A stretch of 64,000 nucleotides of DNA, taken from positions 1 to 64,000 of the forward strand of contig JAJDYN010000023.1 in NCBI GenBank assembly GCA_022825135.1. Direction: 5' to 3'. Below, piece after piece: positions 51,246 through 59,242 of this stretch (position 1 is the stretch's first letter; each line of letters opens with the position of its first letter). The translations under genes were made by a program, and so were the position numbers. The notes below the pieces were generated by a model. It searched no databases. It was not told the origin of the DNA and was given only the letters and a program-made list of their open reading frames with translations. Source of the stretch: Gemmatimonadota bacterium. Lineage in GTDB: Bacteria; Gemmatimonadota; Gemmatimonadetes; Longimicrobiales; Gaopeijiaceae.

Positions 51246-52084
51246 CGCGCCCGGTCGGCCTTCTGGCGCTCGCGCTGGGACTCGCGGTCATGCCGCCGGC
51301 CGAGGGCCGCGGGCAGGCGCAGGCGCCCTGGATGAGGCCGGCGGAACCCCTCGCAGCCCCCGTGCCGTTCGAGGTGGGCGAGTTCCTGGAATACAAGGTC
51401 AAGCTGGGGATCCTCAACGCCGGCGAAGGATCGCTGGAGGTCGCCGCCATCGAAGCGGTGCGGGGGACCCCGGCCTACCGCGCCGTCATGCGCATCGACG
51501 GCGGCGTGCTGTTCGCGCGCGTGCGCGACGTGTTCCAGACCTGGTTCGACACCCGCACGCTGACCAGCCTCCGCTTCATCCAGGACCAGAACGAAGTCGG
51601 GTCGAAGCGCTATCGGCATTACGAGATGTTCCCGGAGCGCGGGGTCTGGGAACGCAGGGACGACGAGGAGGTGGGCGACCTGCCCACGACCCTGCCCCTC
51701 GATGACATCTCCTTCGTCTACTTCATCCGCACCCTGCCGCTGGAAGTGGGCGACGTCTACACCTTCAACAGGTACTTCAAGGACACCGGGAACCCGGTCA
51801 TCGTGCGGGTGCTGCGCAAGGAGGAGAAGGAAGTCCCCGCGGGCATCTTCAAGACGATCGTGGTGCAGCCGATCATCCGCACCCGGGGACTCTTCGGCCA
51901 GGGCGGCAGGGCCGAACTGTACTTCAGCGACGACGAACGCCGGGCGCTCGTGTACATGAGGTCGAGCGTGCCGCTCGTCGGCAGCCTCACCCTGCACCTC
52001 ACCAGCCCGCCCGCCTGGCAGCCCCAGCCGGGGGACGCCGCCGGCGACGACGGCGAAACCACGGGCTCTCCACCGCCTCCCTGA
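51242..52084 (+). CDS. Secreted DUF3108-family protein
   Basis: A 280-residue exported protein with signal about 1-24 (LLALALGLAVMPPAEGRG). The body matches DUF3108 by FEVGEFLEYKVKLGILNAGEGSLEV, VRDVFQTWFDTRTLTSLRFIQDQNEVGSKRYRHYEM, GDVYTFNRYFKDTGNPV and GGRAELYFSDDERRALVYMRSSVPLVGSLTLHL; these form an elongated beta structure in other members. It may bind a lipid or glycan in the periplasm. Overlaps the glycosyltransferase stop by 4 nt and ends with a Pro/Gly-rich tail. Function unknown. Confidence 0.85.
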   Translation: MTRPVGLLALALGLAVMPPAEGRGQAQAPWMRPAEPLAAPVPFEVGEFLEYKVKLGILNAGEGSLEVAAIEAVRGTPAYRAVMRIDGGVLFARVRDVFQTWFDTRTLTSLRFIQDQNEVGSKRYRHYEMFPERGVWERRDDEEVGDLPTTLPLDDISFVYFIRTLPLEVGDVYTFNRYFKDTGNPVIVRVLRKEEKEVPAGIFKTIVVQPIIRTRGLFGQGGRAELYFSDDERRALVYMRSSVPLVGSLTLHLTSPPAWQPQPGDAAGDDGETTGSPPPP

Positions 52085-52160
52085 GGCGATACCAGCGCGT
52101 GAAGCTCGGCCACCGGCCCGTGCCCCTCTCCGTCGCCGAGCCTTCCGAGTAAGCCCCGGG

Positions 52161-53912
52161 GTGTCGGAGAAGCCGACAACGGGGCGCCGGCTCCGGCTGG
52201 AGACGCCCGAGCACGTCCGGCTGGACTACGAGCTGGCCGACGTAGGCTCGCGGCTGGCGGCTCTGCTGATCGACATGGCGATCATCGCGGGCGGCCTGAT
52301 CCTGCTCATGATGGCCGACGCACTGCTGCGACGGGGCGGATTGTCCCTGGGCGAGAGTCTGGCGGCGAGCGTCCTGGTGCTCGGCTTCTTCGTGCTGCAG
52401 TGGGGATACTTCCTGCTGTTCGAGCTCCTGCGCGACGGCCAGACGCCCGGAAAGCGCGCCCTCGGCCTGCGGGTGCTCCACTCCAGCGGCCAGCCGGTCT
52501 CGGTGCGCGGCTCGGTGATCCGCAACGTGCTGCGCATCGTCGACTTCCAGCCGGCGGTGACGGGTGTGCTGGGCGGGGGAGTGATCATGCTCAGCGGCCG
52601 GTCCCAGCGACTGGGCGACCTGGCTGCCGACACCATCGTGGTGCGCGACGGGGGGGCGGGCGAAGTGGCCTGGCCCGACGCCTCGCCCGCGCCGGCGGCG
52701 GGCCGTCCGCTGCTCTCCGCCGAGCAGTTCGAGCTGCTCACCAACTACCGCCGCCGGCGCGCCGGCCTCTCGCCCGACGCGATGCGCACGGTCGCGAGCG
52801 TGGTGTTGCAGGCGATCCATCCGGCAGTCGAGGGGCATTCCCTGCTCGGAACGGTGTCGACCGACGAGTTCCTGGTGCGGCTGCACGATGAGGAGGAACC
52901 GCGCGGGGCGGCGGCGGGCGGTGCGTGGGGGCTGCAGGCGGCCGCCCTGGTACGTGAGCAGCGGCAGGAATGGGCCCGGTTCGGCGAGCTGCTGCGCGAG
53001 AGCCGCAGGGGCGGGCTCCGGCGCCTCCCCGAGAGGAAGCTCCGAGACTTCGGGCGTCTGTATCGCGGGATGACCGCGGACCTGGCCCGCGCCCGCACCT
53101 ACGGCGCGCCCGCGTCGGTGCTGCGCAGCCTGGAACGGCGGGCCGGAGCCGGCCACAATCTCCTCTACCGGGTGACCGGCGAGTCCGTCGTGTCGGTGCG
53201 CCGCTGGATGGCATCCGGTTTTCCGAAGGCGGTGAGGACGTACCACCGGCCCATCCTGCTTGCGGTCCTGCTGCTCTTCGGTCCCATGGGCTTCTCATAC
53301 GGCCTCGTGCGATCGAATCCGGTCATGGCCCGCTACATGACCTCGTCAGCCATGCTGGAGCGCGCGGAGTCGACCCCGGCGGGAGACATCGACGCCGAAT
53401 ACGTAGACATTCCGGGCACGCTCATGCCGCTGGCCTCGACGAGCCTCATCACCAACAACGTGCAGGTTGCCCTGCTGGCCTTTGCGGGCGGCGTGCTGGC
53501 GGGATCGCTGACCGTGTTGCTGCTGGTTTTCAACGGCGTGCACCTGGGCACGGTTCTGGGGCTCTACGCGAACGAGGGGCTGCTGGGAGTCATTCTCGCG
53601 TTCGTCTTCCCGCACGGCTTCATGGAACTCACCGCCATCTGCCTGGCGGGAGGCGCCGGGCTCTGGCTTGGCTCGGCGGTCCTGGCGCCGGGCCGCCGCA
53701 CACGCCGTGCGGCGCTGCAGGCGCGCGGCCGCGATGCGCTCTCCCTGTTGGCGGGCGTGGTCGGTCTGCTTGTGATCGCGGGGATCGTCGAAGGCTTCTA
53801 TTCCCCGTCGGGTCTGCCGGCGGCCGCGAAGTTCGCGTTCGGTGGAGCGACGGCGGTCCTGCTGGCGATCTACTTCGCGGCGGGCGGGCGGAAGGAGGCG
53901 AACCGGGCATAG
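52161..53912 (+). CDS. RDD domain fused to SpoIIM-like membrane protein
   Basis: A 583-residue membrane protein from GTG 52161. The N-terminal RDD domain (about 15-155) has VRLDYELADVGSRLAALLIDMAIIAGG, LLRDGQTPGKRALGLRVLHSSGQPVS and SQRLGDLAADTIVV. The remainder (about 190-583) matches the stage II sporulation protein M family: a cytoplasmic helical segment (RKLRDFGRLYRGMTADLARARTYGAPASVLRSLERRAGAGHNLLYRV) then about five hydrophobic helices (LLAVLLLFGPMGFSYGLVRSNP, LTVLLLVFNGVHLGTVLGLYANEGLLGVILAFVFPHGFMELTAICLAGGAGLWLG). RDD and SpoIIM genes are usually separate neighbours of MoxR/DUF58 operons; here they are one polypeptide, facing such an operon. Confidence 0.88.
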   Translation: MSEKPTTGRRLRLETPEHVRLDYELADVGSRLAALLIDMAIIAGGLILLMMADALLRRGGLSLGESLAASVLVLGFFVLQWGYFLLFELLRDGQTPGKRALGLRVLHSSGQPVSVRGSVIRNVLRIVDFQPAVTGVLGGGVIMLSGRSQRLGDLAADTIVVRDGGAGEVAWPDASPAPAAGRPLLSAEQFELLTNYRRRRAGLSPDAMRTVASVVLQAIHPAVEGHSLLGTVSTDEFLVRLHDEEEPRGAAAGGAWGLQAAALVREQRQEWARFGELLRESRRGGLRRLPERKLRDFGRLYRGMTADLARARTYGAPASVLRSLERRAGAGHNLLYRVTGESVVSVRRWMASGFPKAVRTYHRPILLAVLLLFGPMGFSYGLVRSNPVMARYMTSSAMLERAESTPAGDIDAEYVDIPGTLMPLASTSLITNNVQVALLAFAGGVLAGSLTVLLLVFNGVHLGTVLGLYANEGLLGVILAFVFPHGFMELTAICLAGGAGLWLGSAVLAPGRRTRRAALQARGRDALSLLAGVVGLLVIAGIVEGFYSPSGLPAAAKFAFGGATAVLLAIYFAAGGRKEANRA

Positions 53913-53935
53913 AGGTCGGCATGGCGACGGCGAAT

Positions 53936-53959
53936 GCCCGCGGGCCTGCCTCCGCGGGC
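53936..53959. terminator. Hairpin between convergent RDD-SpoIIM and DUF58 genes
   Basis: GCCCGCGG (53936-53943) and CCGCGGGC (53952-53959) pair perfectly around an 8-nt loop. It sits in the 49-bp gap between two convergent stops, so a bidirectional terminator is likely. There is no U tract, and GC-rich hairpins arise readily here. Confidence 0.45.
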
Positions 53960-53961
53960 TG

Positions 53962-55275
53962 CTACAGCAACCCCCGTTCCTTCACCTCCATGTACTTGTC
54001 GAGCGTGGCCGCGAGCGTCCGGGCGGGGGGGACGTCGACCACGAGGATTCCGGAACGCCGCATGGCCTGCAGCGCCAGGGCGCGCGCCTGCGCCAGTTCG
54101 GCGGCTGCCGCCCGGCGGAAGGCGTCGCCATCGGTTCTCACCACCTGGCCGGCGGCTTCCTCGAGGCCCGGGTTGCCGATGGTCACGGCGAGCGGGAGGT
54201 GCGCGCGCGCGACCCGGCCCAGCGACCGGACCAGGGCCCGCGAGACGGTCTCGTCGATCACGTCGGAGAAGAGCACCACCAGCGAACGCTTGCTGAAGGT
54301 TCGTCCCAGCGTCGCCATGGCCAGGGGGTAGTTGGGCTCCACGAGGCGGGTCTCGACCCCGGTGAGCGTTTCCGCGAGCCGGGGAAGGTTCACCCGCCGC
54401 GGCGCCGACACGTGGCGGATGCGGTCGTCGAAGACCATCACCCCGAGGCGATCCCCGTAGGCCTGCGCGCGGCTGGCCAGCAGCATGCACGCGGCCAGCG
54501 CGATGTCGGCGCGCTCCCGGTCCAGGATGGTCTCGCGCATGTGACGGCCCGCATCGATGGCGAGGACGATGTGCTGCCCGCGCTCCGCCTGATGGTTGCG
54601 CACCACGAAGTGCCGGCGCCTGGCGGAGGCCTTCCAGTCGATGGTGCGCGGATCGTCTCCCCTCACGTACTCCCGCAGGCTCTCGAACTCGGTGCCCTCC
54701 GCGCGCATGCGCGTGCGCCGGGGTCCCATTTCGTGGAGCGGGCGGCGAAGGCTGTGCTTTCTGTCCCGCAGGAAATCGCGGATGCCTGGCTGGACGCGCA
54801 CGACATCGGACGCCGGCACGGTAACGCGCGTCCACGCGAGCCCGAGCGGGCCCAGCGCGCGCACGTGCAGGTCGCCGAGTTCCAGGAAGCCGCGCGCACG
54901 CGGCCGGATCCGGTAGGACCGCGAGACCGACCCGCTGGCCGGCACCGTCAGCCGCAGGCCGGCGTTCCAGTCCTCGTGGCCTCGATGGTCGCCCCGGCGC
55001 TCGAACCTCGGGTCGATGTCGTCCGTGAGCATCACGCGGGCGGCGCGCGGGGCGGGGTTGGAGACCGTGAGGACCGTTTCCGCAACCGCGCCCAGGGAGG
55101 CCACTTCGGGAGCCCGCCGGCTCACCCCGGGGGTCCGTGTCCGGCGCGCGTCCAGCAGGATCAGCCCGCCGATGACCAGATCGGCCAGGAGCGCGACCGG
55201 AACCGATACCGCCAGCAGCGGCGAGGCAAGCGCGAGGAGCCATAGGGCGCGCCGGCTCGGGACAGCGCGGATCAT
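53962..55275 (-). CDS. DUF58 protein (vWA-like membrane protein)
   Basis: A 437-residue protein. Two N-terminal transmembrane segments (about 9-40: LWLLALASPLLAVSVPVALLADLVIGGLILLDAR). A beta-rich middle leads to the DUF58 signature (EFESLREYVRGDDPRTIDWKASARRRHFVVRNHQAERGQHIVLAIDAG). The vWA-like MIDAS is AIDAGRHM, so the usual DxSxS is altered. Works with MoxR-type ATPases in envelope integrity systems. It follows the MoxR gene by 38 bp on the same strand. It is the last gene of a minus-strand operon containing DUF4129, DUF4350 and MoxR. Confidence 0.9.
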   Translation of the reverse strand: MIRAVPSRRALWLLALASPLLAVSVPVALLADLVIGGLILLDARRTRTPGVSRRAPEVASLGAVAETVLTVSNPAPRAARVMLTDDIDPRFERRGDHRGHEDWNAGLRLTVPASGSVSRSYRIRPRARGFLELGDLHVRALGPLGLAWTRVTVPASDVVRVQPGIRDFLRDRKHSLRRPLHEMGPRRTRMRAEGTEFESLREYVRGDDPRTIDWKASARRRHFVVRNHQAERGQHIVLAIDAGRHMRETILDRERADIALAACMLLASRAQAYGDRLGVMVFDDRIRHVSAPRRVNLPRLAETLTGVETRLVEPNYPLAMATLGRTFSKRSLVVLFSDVIDETVSRALVRSLGRVARAHLPLAVTIGNPGLEEAAGQVVRTDGDAFRRAAAAELAQARALALQAMRRSGILVVDVPPARTLAATLDKYMEVKERGLL

Positions 55276-55313
55276 CGCCGCTCGAACGCCGGAGAGGGTT
55301 CGTCCACGGGCTG

Positions 55314-56261
55314 CTACCGCGGCGCTTCCAGCGTCTCGAGCAATGCCGCGACCTCATCGTCGGACGATCGTCCCTCCACCTCCGCTTCGGGGGTGAGAAC
55401 CACCCGGTGGCGGAGGACCGGGAAGGACAGCGCCTTCACGTCGTCGGGAATGGCGAAGTCCCGGCCGTTGAGCCAGGCCTCGGCCTTGGCCGCCTGCAAC
55501 AGGGCCACGCCGGCGCGCGGGCTCGCGCCCAGCGCGAAGACCGATTCCTCGCGCGTCGCGCGCACGATGTCGGTGATGTAGCGGCGGATGCGCTCGTCCA
55601 CGTGCATGCGGTTCACGGCATCCCGCATCGCCAGCAGCTCCTCGCGGGATATCGGATCGCCCAGCGGATAGGTGGCTTCGTCGTCCGCGCGGAAGCCGGC
55701 GTCGTGGCGGTCGAGGATGCGGCGTTCCGCCTCCTCCGGGGGATAATCCACCGAGATCTTCATCAGAAAGCGGTCCACCTGCGCCTCCGGGAGCGGGTAG
55801 GTGCCCTCGTATTCGACAGGGTTCTGGGTGGCGAACACGCTGAAGGCCTCCGGAAGCGGGCGCGTCGTCCCGTCCACCGTGACCTGCCGCTCCTCCATCG
55901 ACTCGAGCAGCGCGGCCTGGGTCTTGGCGGGCGCCCGGTTGATCTCGTCGGCCAGCAGGAGATCGGCGAAGACGGGCCCCGGCCGCCAGGTGAAGTCGCG
56001 TCCGGTGTCGTCCAGGACGTTCACTCCCGTGAGATCGGTGGGCATTAGGTCCGGGGTGAACTGCACCCGGCCGAAGTCCAGGCTCAGGCCCCTGGCGAGC
56101 GCGCGCACCGCCAGTGTCTTCGCCGTTCCCGGGACACCTTCGACGAGCGCGTGTCCGCGGGCGAGGAGGGTGATCGTCATCTGCCTGAGCATGGCGGCCT
56201 GGCCGAGCACGATCTGGTCGAGGGCGGCGAGCAGCCGCAGCGCCCGATCCGGCGAATTCAT
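55314..56261 (-). CDS. MoxR-family AAA+ ATPase
   Basis: A 315-residue chaperone-like ATPase. Walker A GVPGTAKT (42-49), Walker B LLLADEINRA, sensor segment FATQNPVEYEGTYPLPEAQVDRF and the arginine-finger region GASPRAGVALLQAAKAEA are all present. MoxR proteins act with vWA-domain partners such as DUF58 to mature or remodel protein complexes. Start ATG 56261, with AAGG 5 nt upstream; it overlaps the DUF4350 stop by 4 nt. Expressed with the DUF4350/DUF4129 genes. Confidence 0.95.
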   Translation of the reverse strand: MNSPDRALRLLAALDQIVLGQAAMLRQMTITLLARGHALVEGVPGTAKTLAVRALARGLSLDFGRVQFTPDLMPTDLTGVNVLDDTGRDFTWRPGPVFADLLLADEINRAPAKTQAALLESMEERQVTVDGTTRPLPEAFSVFATQNPVEYEGTYPLPEAQVDRFLMKISVDYPPEEAERRILDRHDAGFRADDEATYPLGDPISREELLAMRDAVNRMHVDERIRRYITDIVRATREESVFALGASPRAGVALLQAAKAEAWLNGRDFAIPDDVKALSFPVLRHRVVLTPEAEVEGRSSDDEVAALLETLEAPR

Positions 56262-57601
56262 GCGGACCTTCTCCCTTGAGTGTGGTTGTCGATGCCCCGC
56301 GCGACCCGAATCAGGTCCAGGGGAGTGGCCGCGAGGCCGCGGCGGATGAGCCGGAGTGCCCGGGGCCGGGCGGTCCGCTTCTCCAGTCGCGCCAGGAGAT
56401 GCCCGGCTTCCCGAAGGTCCCGGGGGGGCGAGAGACGGGCGGCGCGCGCAAGTCGTCCGAGCATCAGGACGGCCGCGGTCTCCCGGGCCTGCGCGCTCTC
56501 GTATACCGCCGCGAGAGCCGTCACGTGCTCCAGGGAGGATCGCCCTGGTCCGCGGGCCGGAACCAGCGGCGCGCCAAAGCGCAATCCGGCGCAGACGAAC
56601 GCCAGGAGAACGACCACGCCCAGGTGAAGCGAAGCCCGTCCGGCGGGCGTACCGACCAGGAAGTCCACGGTGGCGCGCGCGGGGGAGCGGGACGCCCCCA
56701 GGCCCTGGCTGAACTCGTCGAAGAAGACGGAGTCCCCCGGGTTCGTCCATGCGATGGCCGCGCGCACCGCCAACACGGCCAGAGGCCCCTCGCCGGCGAA
56801 GCGGTTGGAGAGGGGTCGCGCGTCGGCGAAGCTGATGACGCGCCCCTCGCGCAGGGGAATCGAGGCGGCGACCGCCCAGCGCTGGCCGGCCGAGTCGGGG
56901 GCGGACAGGAGCAGGGGATGGTAGGGCGCGGGATCAGGCCCCGCCCCTTCGTCCTCGTCCGCCGCGTCCTCCCCTTCGTCCTCTTCCCCGGTTTCCCCGG
57001 AGGCCGTGTCGGGCGCGATCGCGTAACGCGCCGCGCGAGCCATGGGCAGTCCTTCGGTCAGGGGGTGGTCCCCGTTCCAGAGCGGGCCGTCCTCGAGTTC
57101 CTGGCCCGGCGAGGCGCCCGCTGCCTCCGTGGAGTCTCCGGCTTCCAGGAGCGTGCGCCGCACCAGCCCGAGAGAGTCCAGGATGGGCGATGCGGCGCGG
57201 GGAGCGTGGATCAGGGTTCCTCCGCCCCGCACCCACTCCAGCAGTTCGTGCACCTCGCGCGGGCTGGGCCGCCGCACCGGTTGCAGCATCACCAGGGTCC
57301 CGCGCAGGGGTTCGGCGTCGACGAGCGGCGTCACCCGGATCGCGCTGGGCGTTCCCAGGCGCGCGATCGCGCGGTAGAGCGCCGCAACCCCGTCGGGCGT
57401 GGCGCGCAGCGCGCTACGGCGGACGTCTCGGGCCGAGGAGCCCGACGGACGCAGCGCGAACGCCGTAACCACGAGGAGCAGCGTGACAACCGCGATCGCG
57501 GCCAGAACTCCCCATCCGGCGCCGGGAGCGGGAGACCCCCGCCTCCGCCGGTCAGGGCGCGCGGTCGTCCCGGTCCGCCCCCGAGCCCGCTCCGGGGTCA
57601 C
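56258..57601 (-). CDS. DUF4350 membrane protein
   Basis: A 447-residue protein. After an Arg-rich N-terminus comes a transmembrane helix (GVLAAIAVVTLLLVVTAFAL), a periplasmic domain with DUF4350-like motifs (GVAALYRAIARLG, RGTLVMLQPVRRPSPREVHELLEWVRGGGTLIHA, RVISFADARPLSNRFAGEGPLAVLAVRAA, VFFDEFSQGLG), an acidic linker and a second helix (LHLGVVVLLAFVCAGLRFG), ending in a cytoplasmic helical tail. GTG 57601 overlaps the DUF4129 stop (GTGA) and has GGAGG 7 nt upstream, better than the ORF-extreme start at 57628. Part of the MoxR/DUF58 operon; exact role unknown. Confidence 0.85.
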   Translation of the reverse strand: MTPERARGRTGTTARPDRRRRGSPAPGAGWGVLAAIAVVTLLLVVTAFALRPSGSSARDVRRSALRATPDGVAALYRAIARLGTPSAIRVTPLVDAEPLRGTLVMLQPVRRPSPREVHELLEWVRGGGTLIHAPRAASPILDSLGLVRRTLLEAGDSTEAAGASPGQELEDGPLWNGDHPLTEGLPMARAARYAIAPDTASGETGEEDEGEDAADEDEGAGPDPAPYHPLLLSAPDSAGQRWAVAASIPLREGRVISFADARPLSNRFAGEGPLAVLAVRAAIAWTNPGDSVFFDEFSQGLGASRSPARATVDFLVGTPAGRASLHLGVVVLLAFVCAGLRFGAPLVPARGPGRSSLEHVTALAAVYESAQARETAAVLMLGRLARAARLSPPRDLREAGHLLARLEKRTARPRALRLIRRGLAATPLDLIRVARGIDNHTQGRRSA

Positions 57602-58239
57602 CTCCCCGCCTCCCGGGTCACTTCGCACCCCACCTGCCCGGCCAGTTCCTCGAGACCGCGGTAGCCGGCGGAGGTGGGAGTCTCCGAGCCGAAGGCGATT
57701 TCCTGAAAGGAGCGAATGAAACGGGTCGCGTCGGCCTTCTCGCGTTCGTCGACGACTCCGCCCCCGGCCGCCTCCAGCGCATACTCCCCGGGGGTCTTGG
57801 ACGGGTGGAAGTCGACCGCGCCCCTGCGCTCCAGAGTGAGGACGAATCCCTGATACAGTGCCGTCGCGGCGTGCCGATACTCCGCAGCGCGGGCTTTCTC
57901 GGCGGCGATGCGCAGCCAGTCCCGAGCGGTGCGACGCTCGCCGGGTACCGCGCCGGGATCACGCCGCGCCGATTGCGGACCGGTCCGCGGCAGCAAGCGC
58001 AGCACGGCCAGGGCGACGGCGCCGAGGCAGACGGCCGCGATGACCACGGTCAGCAGTTCGGCCTGTGATTCCGAAACGCCGGGGAACATGCCGCGGACCC
58101 AGTCCCAGAACCGCACCCACAGCTCGGCCAGCACTCGACTCGACAGCCCACCCTCGAAGGCCTCGAACTCCGGTCCCTCAAGGATGTCTGCGAGCGTTCG
58201 CGACACCTCGTCGGCCGAGGGCAGCTGCTCCTGGAACAC
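57598..58239 (-). CDS. DUF4129 membrane protein
   Basis: A 213-residue protein with one transmembrane helix (about 63-85, LLTVVIAAVCLGAVALAVLRLL) and a cytoplasmic DUF4129 domain (RTARDWLRIAAEKARAAEYRHAATALYQGFVLTLERRGAVDFHPSKTPGEYALEA, ...FIRSFQEIAFG). GTG 58239 begins immediately after the previous stop, with no gap. The DUF4129/DUF4350/MoxR/DUF58 set is a recurring envelope-associated operon, its biological output not defined. The DUF4350 gene overlaps by 4 nt. Confidence 0.85.
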   Translation of the reverse strand: MFQEQLPSADEVSRTLADILEGPEFEAFEGGLSSRVLAELWVRFWDWVRGMFPGVSESQAELLTVVIAAVCLGAVALAVLRLLPRTGPQSARRDPGAVPGERRTARDWLRIAAEKARAAEYRHAATALYQGFVLTLERRGAVDFHPSKTPGEYALEAAGGGVVDEREKADATRFIRSFQEIAFGSETPTSAGYRGLEELAGQVGCEVTREAGR

Positions 58240-59127
58240 TCAACCCGCCATCGCCCGGGCCGCGGCTTCGAGATCCGTCCCTTCACTCCGCGCCTTCAGG
58301 TCCGCAAACAGCACCATGGCGCACGCCATCAACAGCGGAGTGGTCACCGACTGAAAGCCCAGTCCGACGATCTGGATCACCCAGAACCGGACCAGGCCGA
58401 TGGTCTGGGCCGGGTTGGTCGCAAACAGGTCTCCCATCGAACCCGCAAGCGAGTATGCGGCCACCCCGGGCATGGCGCTGATGAACCAGGTGACCACGAC
58501 GACGAAGAAGGTCCGCATGCGACTGCCCCGCACCAGCCCGAAGGATCGGCGCAGGCCCGCGAGCGGCCCGCGCCCTTCGACCGCGGTCGCGGGCACCAGC
58601 ATGAAGATGTGCGTAGCCCACCATCCCGCGACCGCTGCCGCCATCGCCATGATCACGAAAGACGAGATCAGGGCACCCGCGAGAGAAGCGGCGGGCGCGG
58701 CGAAGGCCGCGAGCGCCATCATGGGAATGGCCAGGGCGAAGATCGCCGCCGCCAGCAGCGCCAGGGCAACAGCGCCGGCGGCCACCAGCCGGGGAAGGGC
58801 GGTGAGGGCCCGCGCGTAGCTGCTCCCGATCGAGGCCGGCCGATCGCCCATGCGGTCGTCCATGGCGGTCGCGAGTGCCCCCCAGGTCAGCAGCGAGAAC
58901 ACCATGCCGACGGCCATGAGTCCGAAAAACGGCAGCACCGCACCAGGGTCGGCCACGATGGCCTCGGGATCGATCTCGGACGTGGTCGGGATCACCGTCG
59001 CCACCATTGCCGGCACAAGACCGACGAGGGCGAGCGGCATGTAGAGCCGATAGTCGCGCCGGAAGAGGCCGAAGCCGAGGTCGAGAACCTCCCCGAAATC
59101 GAGAGGCCGCGCCGGGATCGCGGACAT
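58240..59127 (-). CDS. Multi-pass membrane protein, first gene of the MoxR/DUF58 operon
   Basis: A 295-residue protein with about six transmembrane helices (LYMPLALVGLVPAMVATVIP, VLPFFGLMAVGMVFSLLTWGALA, LVAAGAVALALLAAAIFALAIPMMALAAFAAP, FFVVVVTWFISAMPGVAAYSLAG). It begins with PLDFGEVLDLGFGLFRRDYRLY, like membrane domains found next to DUF58/MoxR and in glycerophosphodiesterase-linked proteins. AGGAG stands 7 nt before ATG 59127. It adjoins DUF4129 without a gap, so it is probably the leading gene of a five-gene operon. Function unknown. Confidence 0.75.
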   Translation of the reverse strand: MSAIPARPLDFGEVLDLGFGLFRRDYRLYMPLALVGLVPAMVATVIPTTSEIDPEAIVADPGAVLPFFGLMAVGMVFSLLTWGALATAMDDRMGDRPASIGSSYARALTALPRLVAAGAVALALLAAAIFALAIPMMALAAFAAPAASLAGALISSFVIMAMAAAVAGWWATHIFMLVPATAVEGRGPLAGLRRSFGLVRGSRMRTFFVVVVTWFISAMPGVAAYSLAGSMGDLFATNPAQTIGLVRFWVIQIVGLGFQSVTTPLLMACAMVLFADLKARSEGTDLEAAARAMAG

Positions 59128-59242
59128 TGTCTGCTCCTGTGTGGTTCCTGCCTGGCGCGCCGGGTCCGCGCAGGCCCTCGTCCGGCCCGCCGAATGAAAC
59201 CCTTCGGGCAATCCCGGGCAAGGAGCGGGGTTGGAGCCTGCG

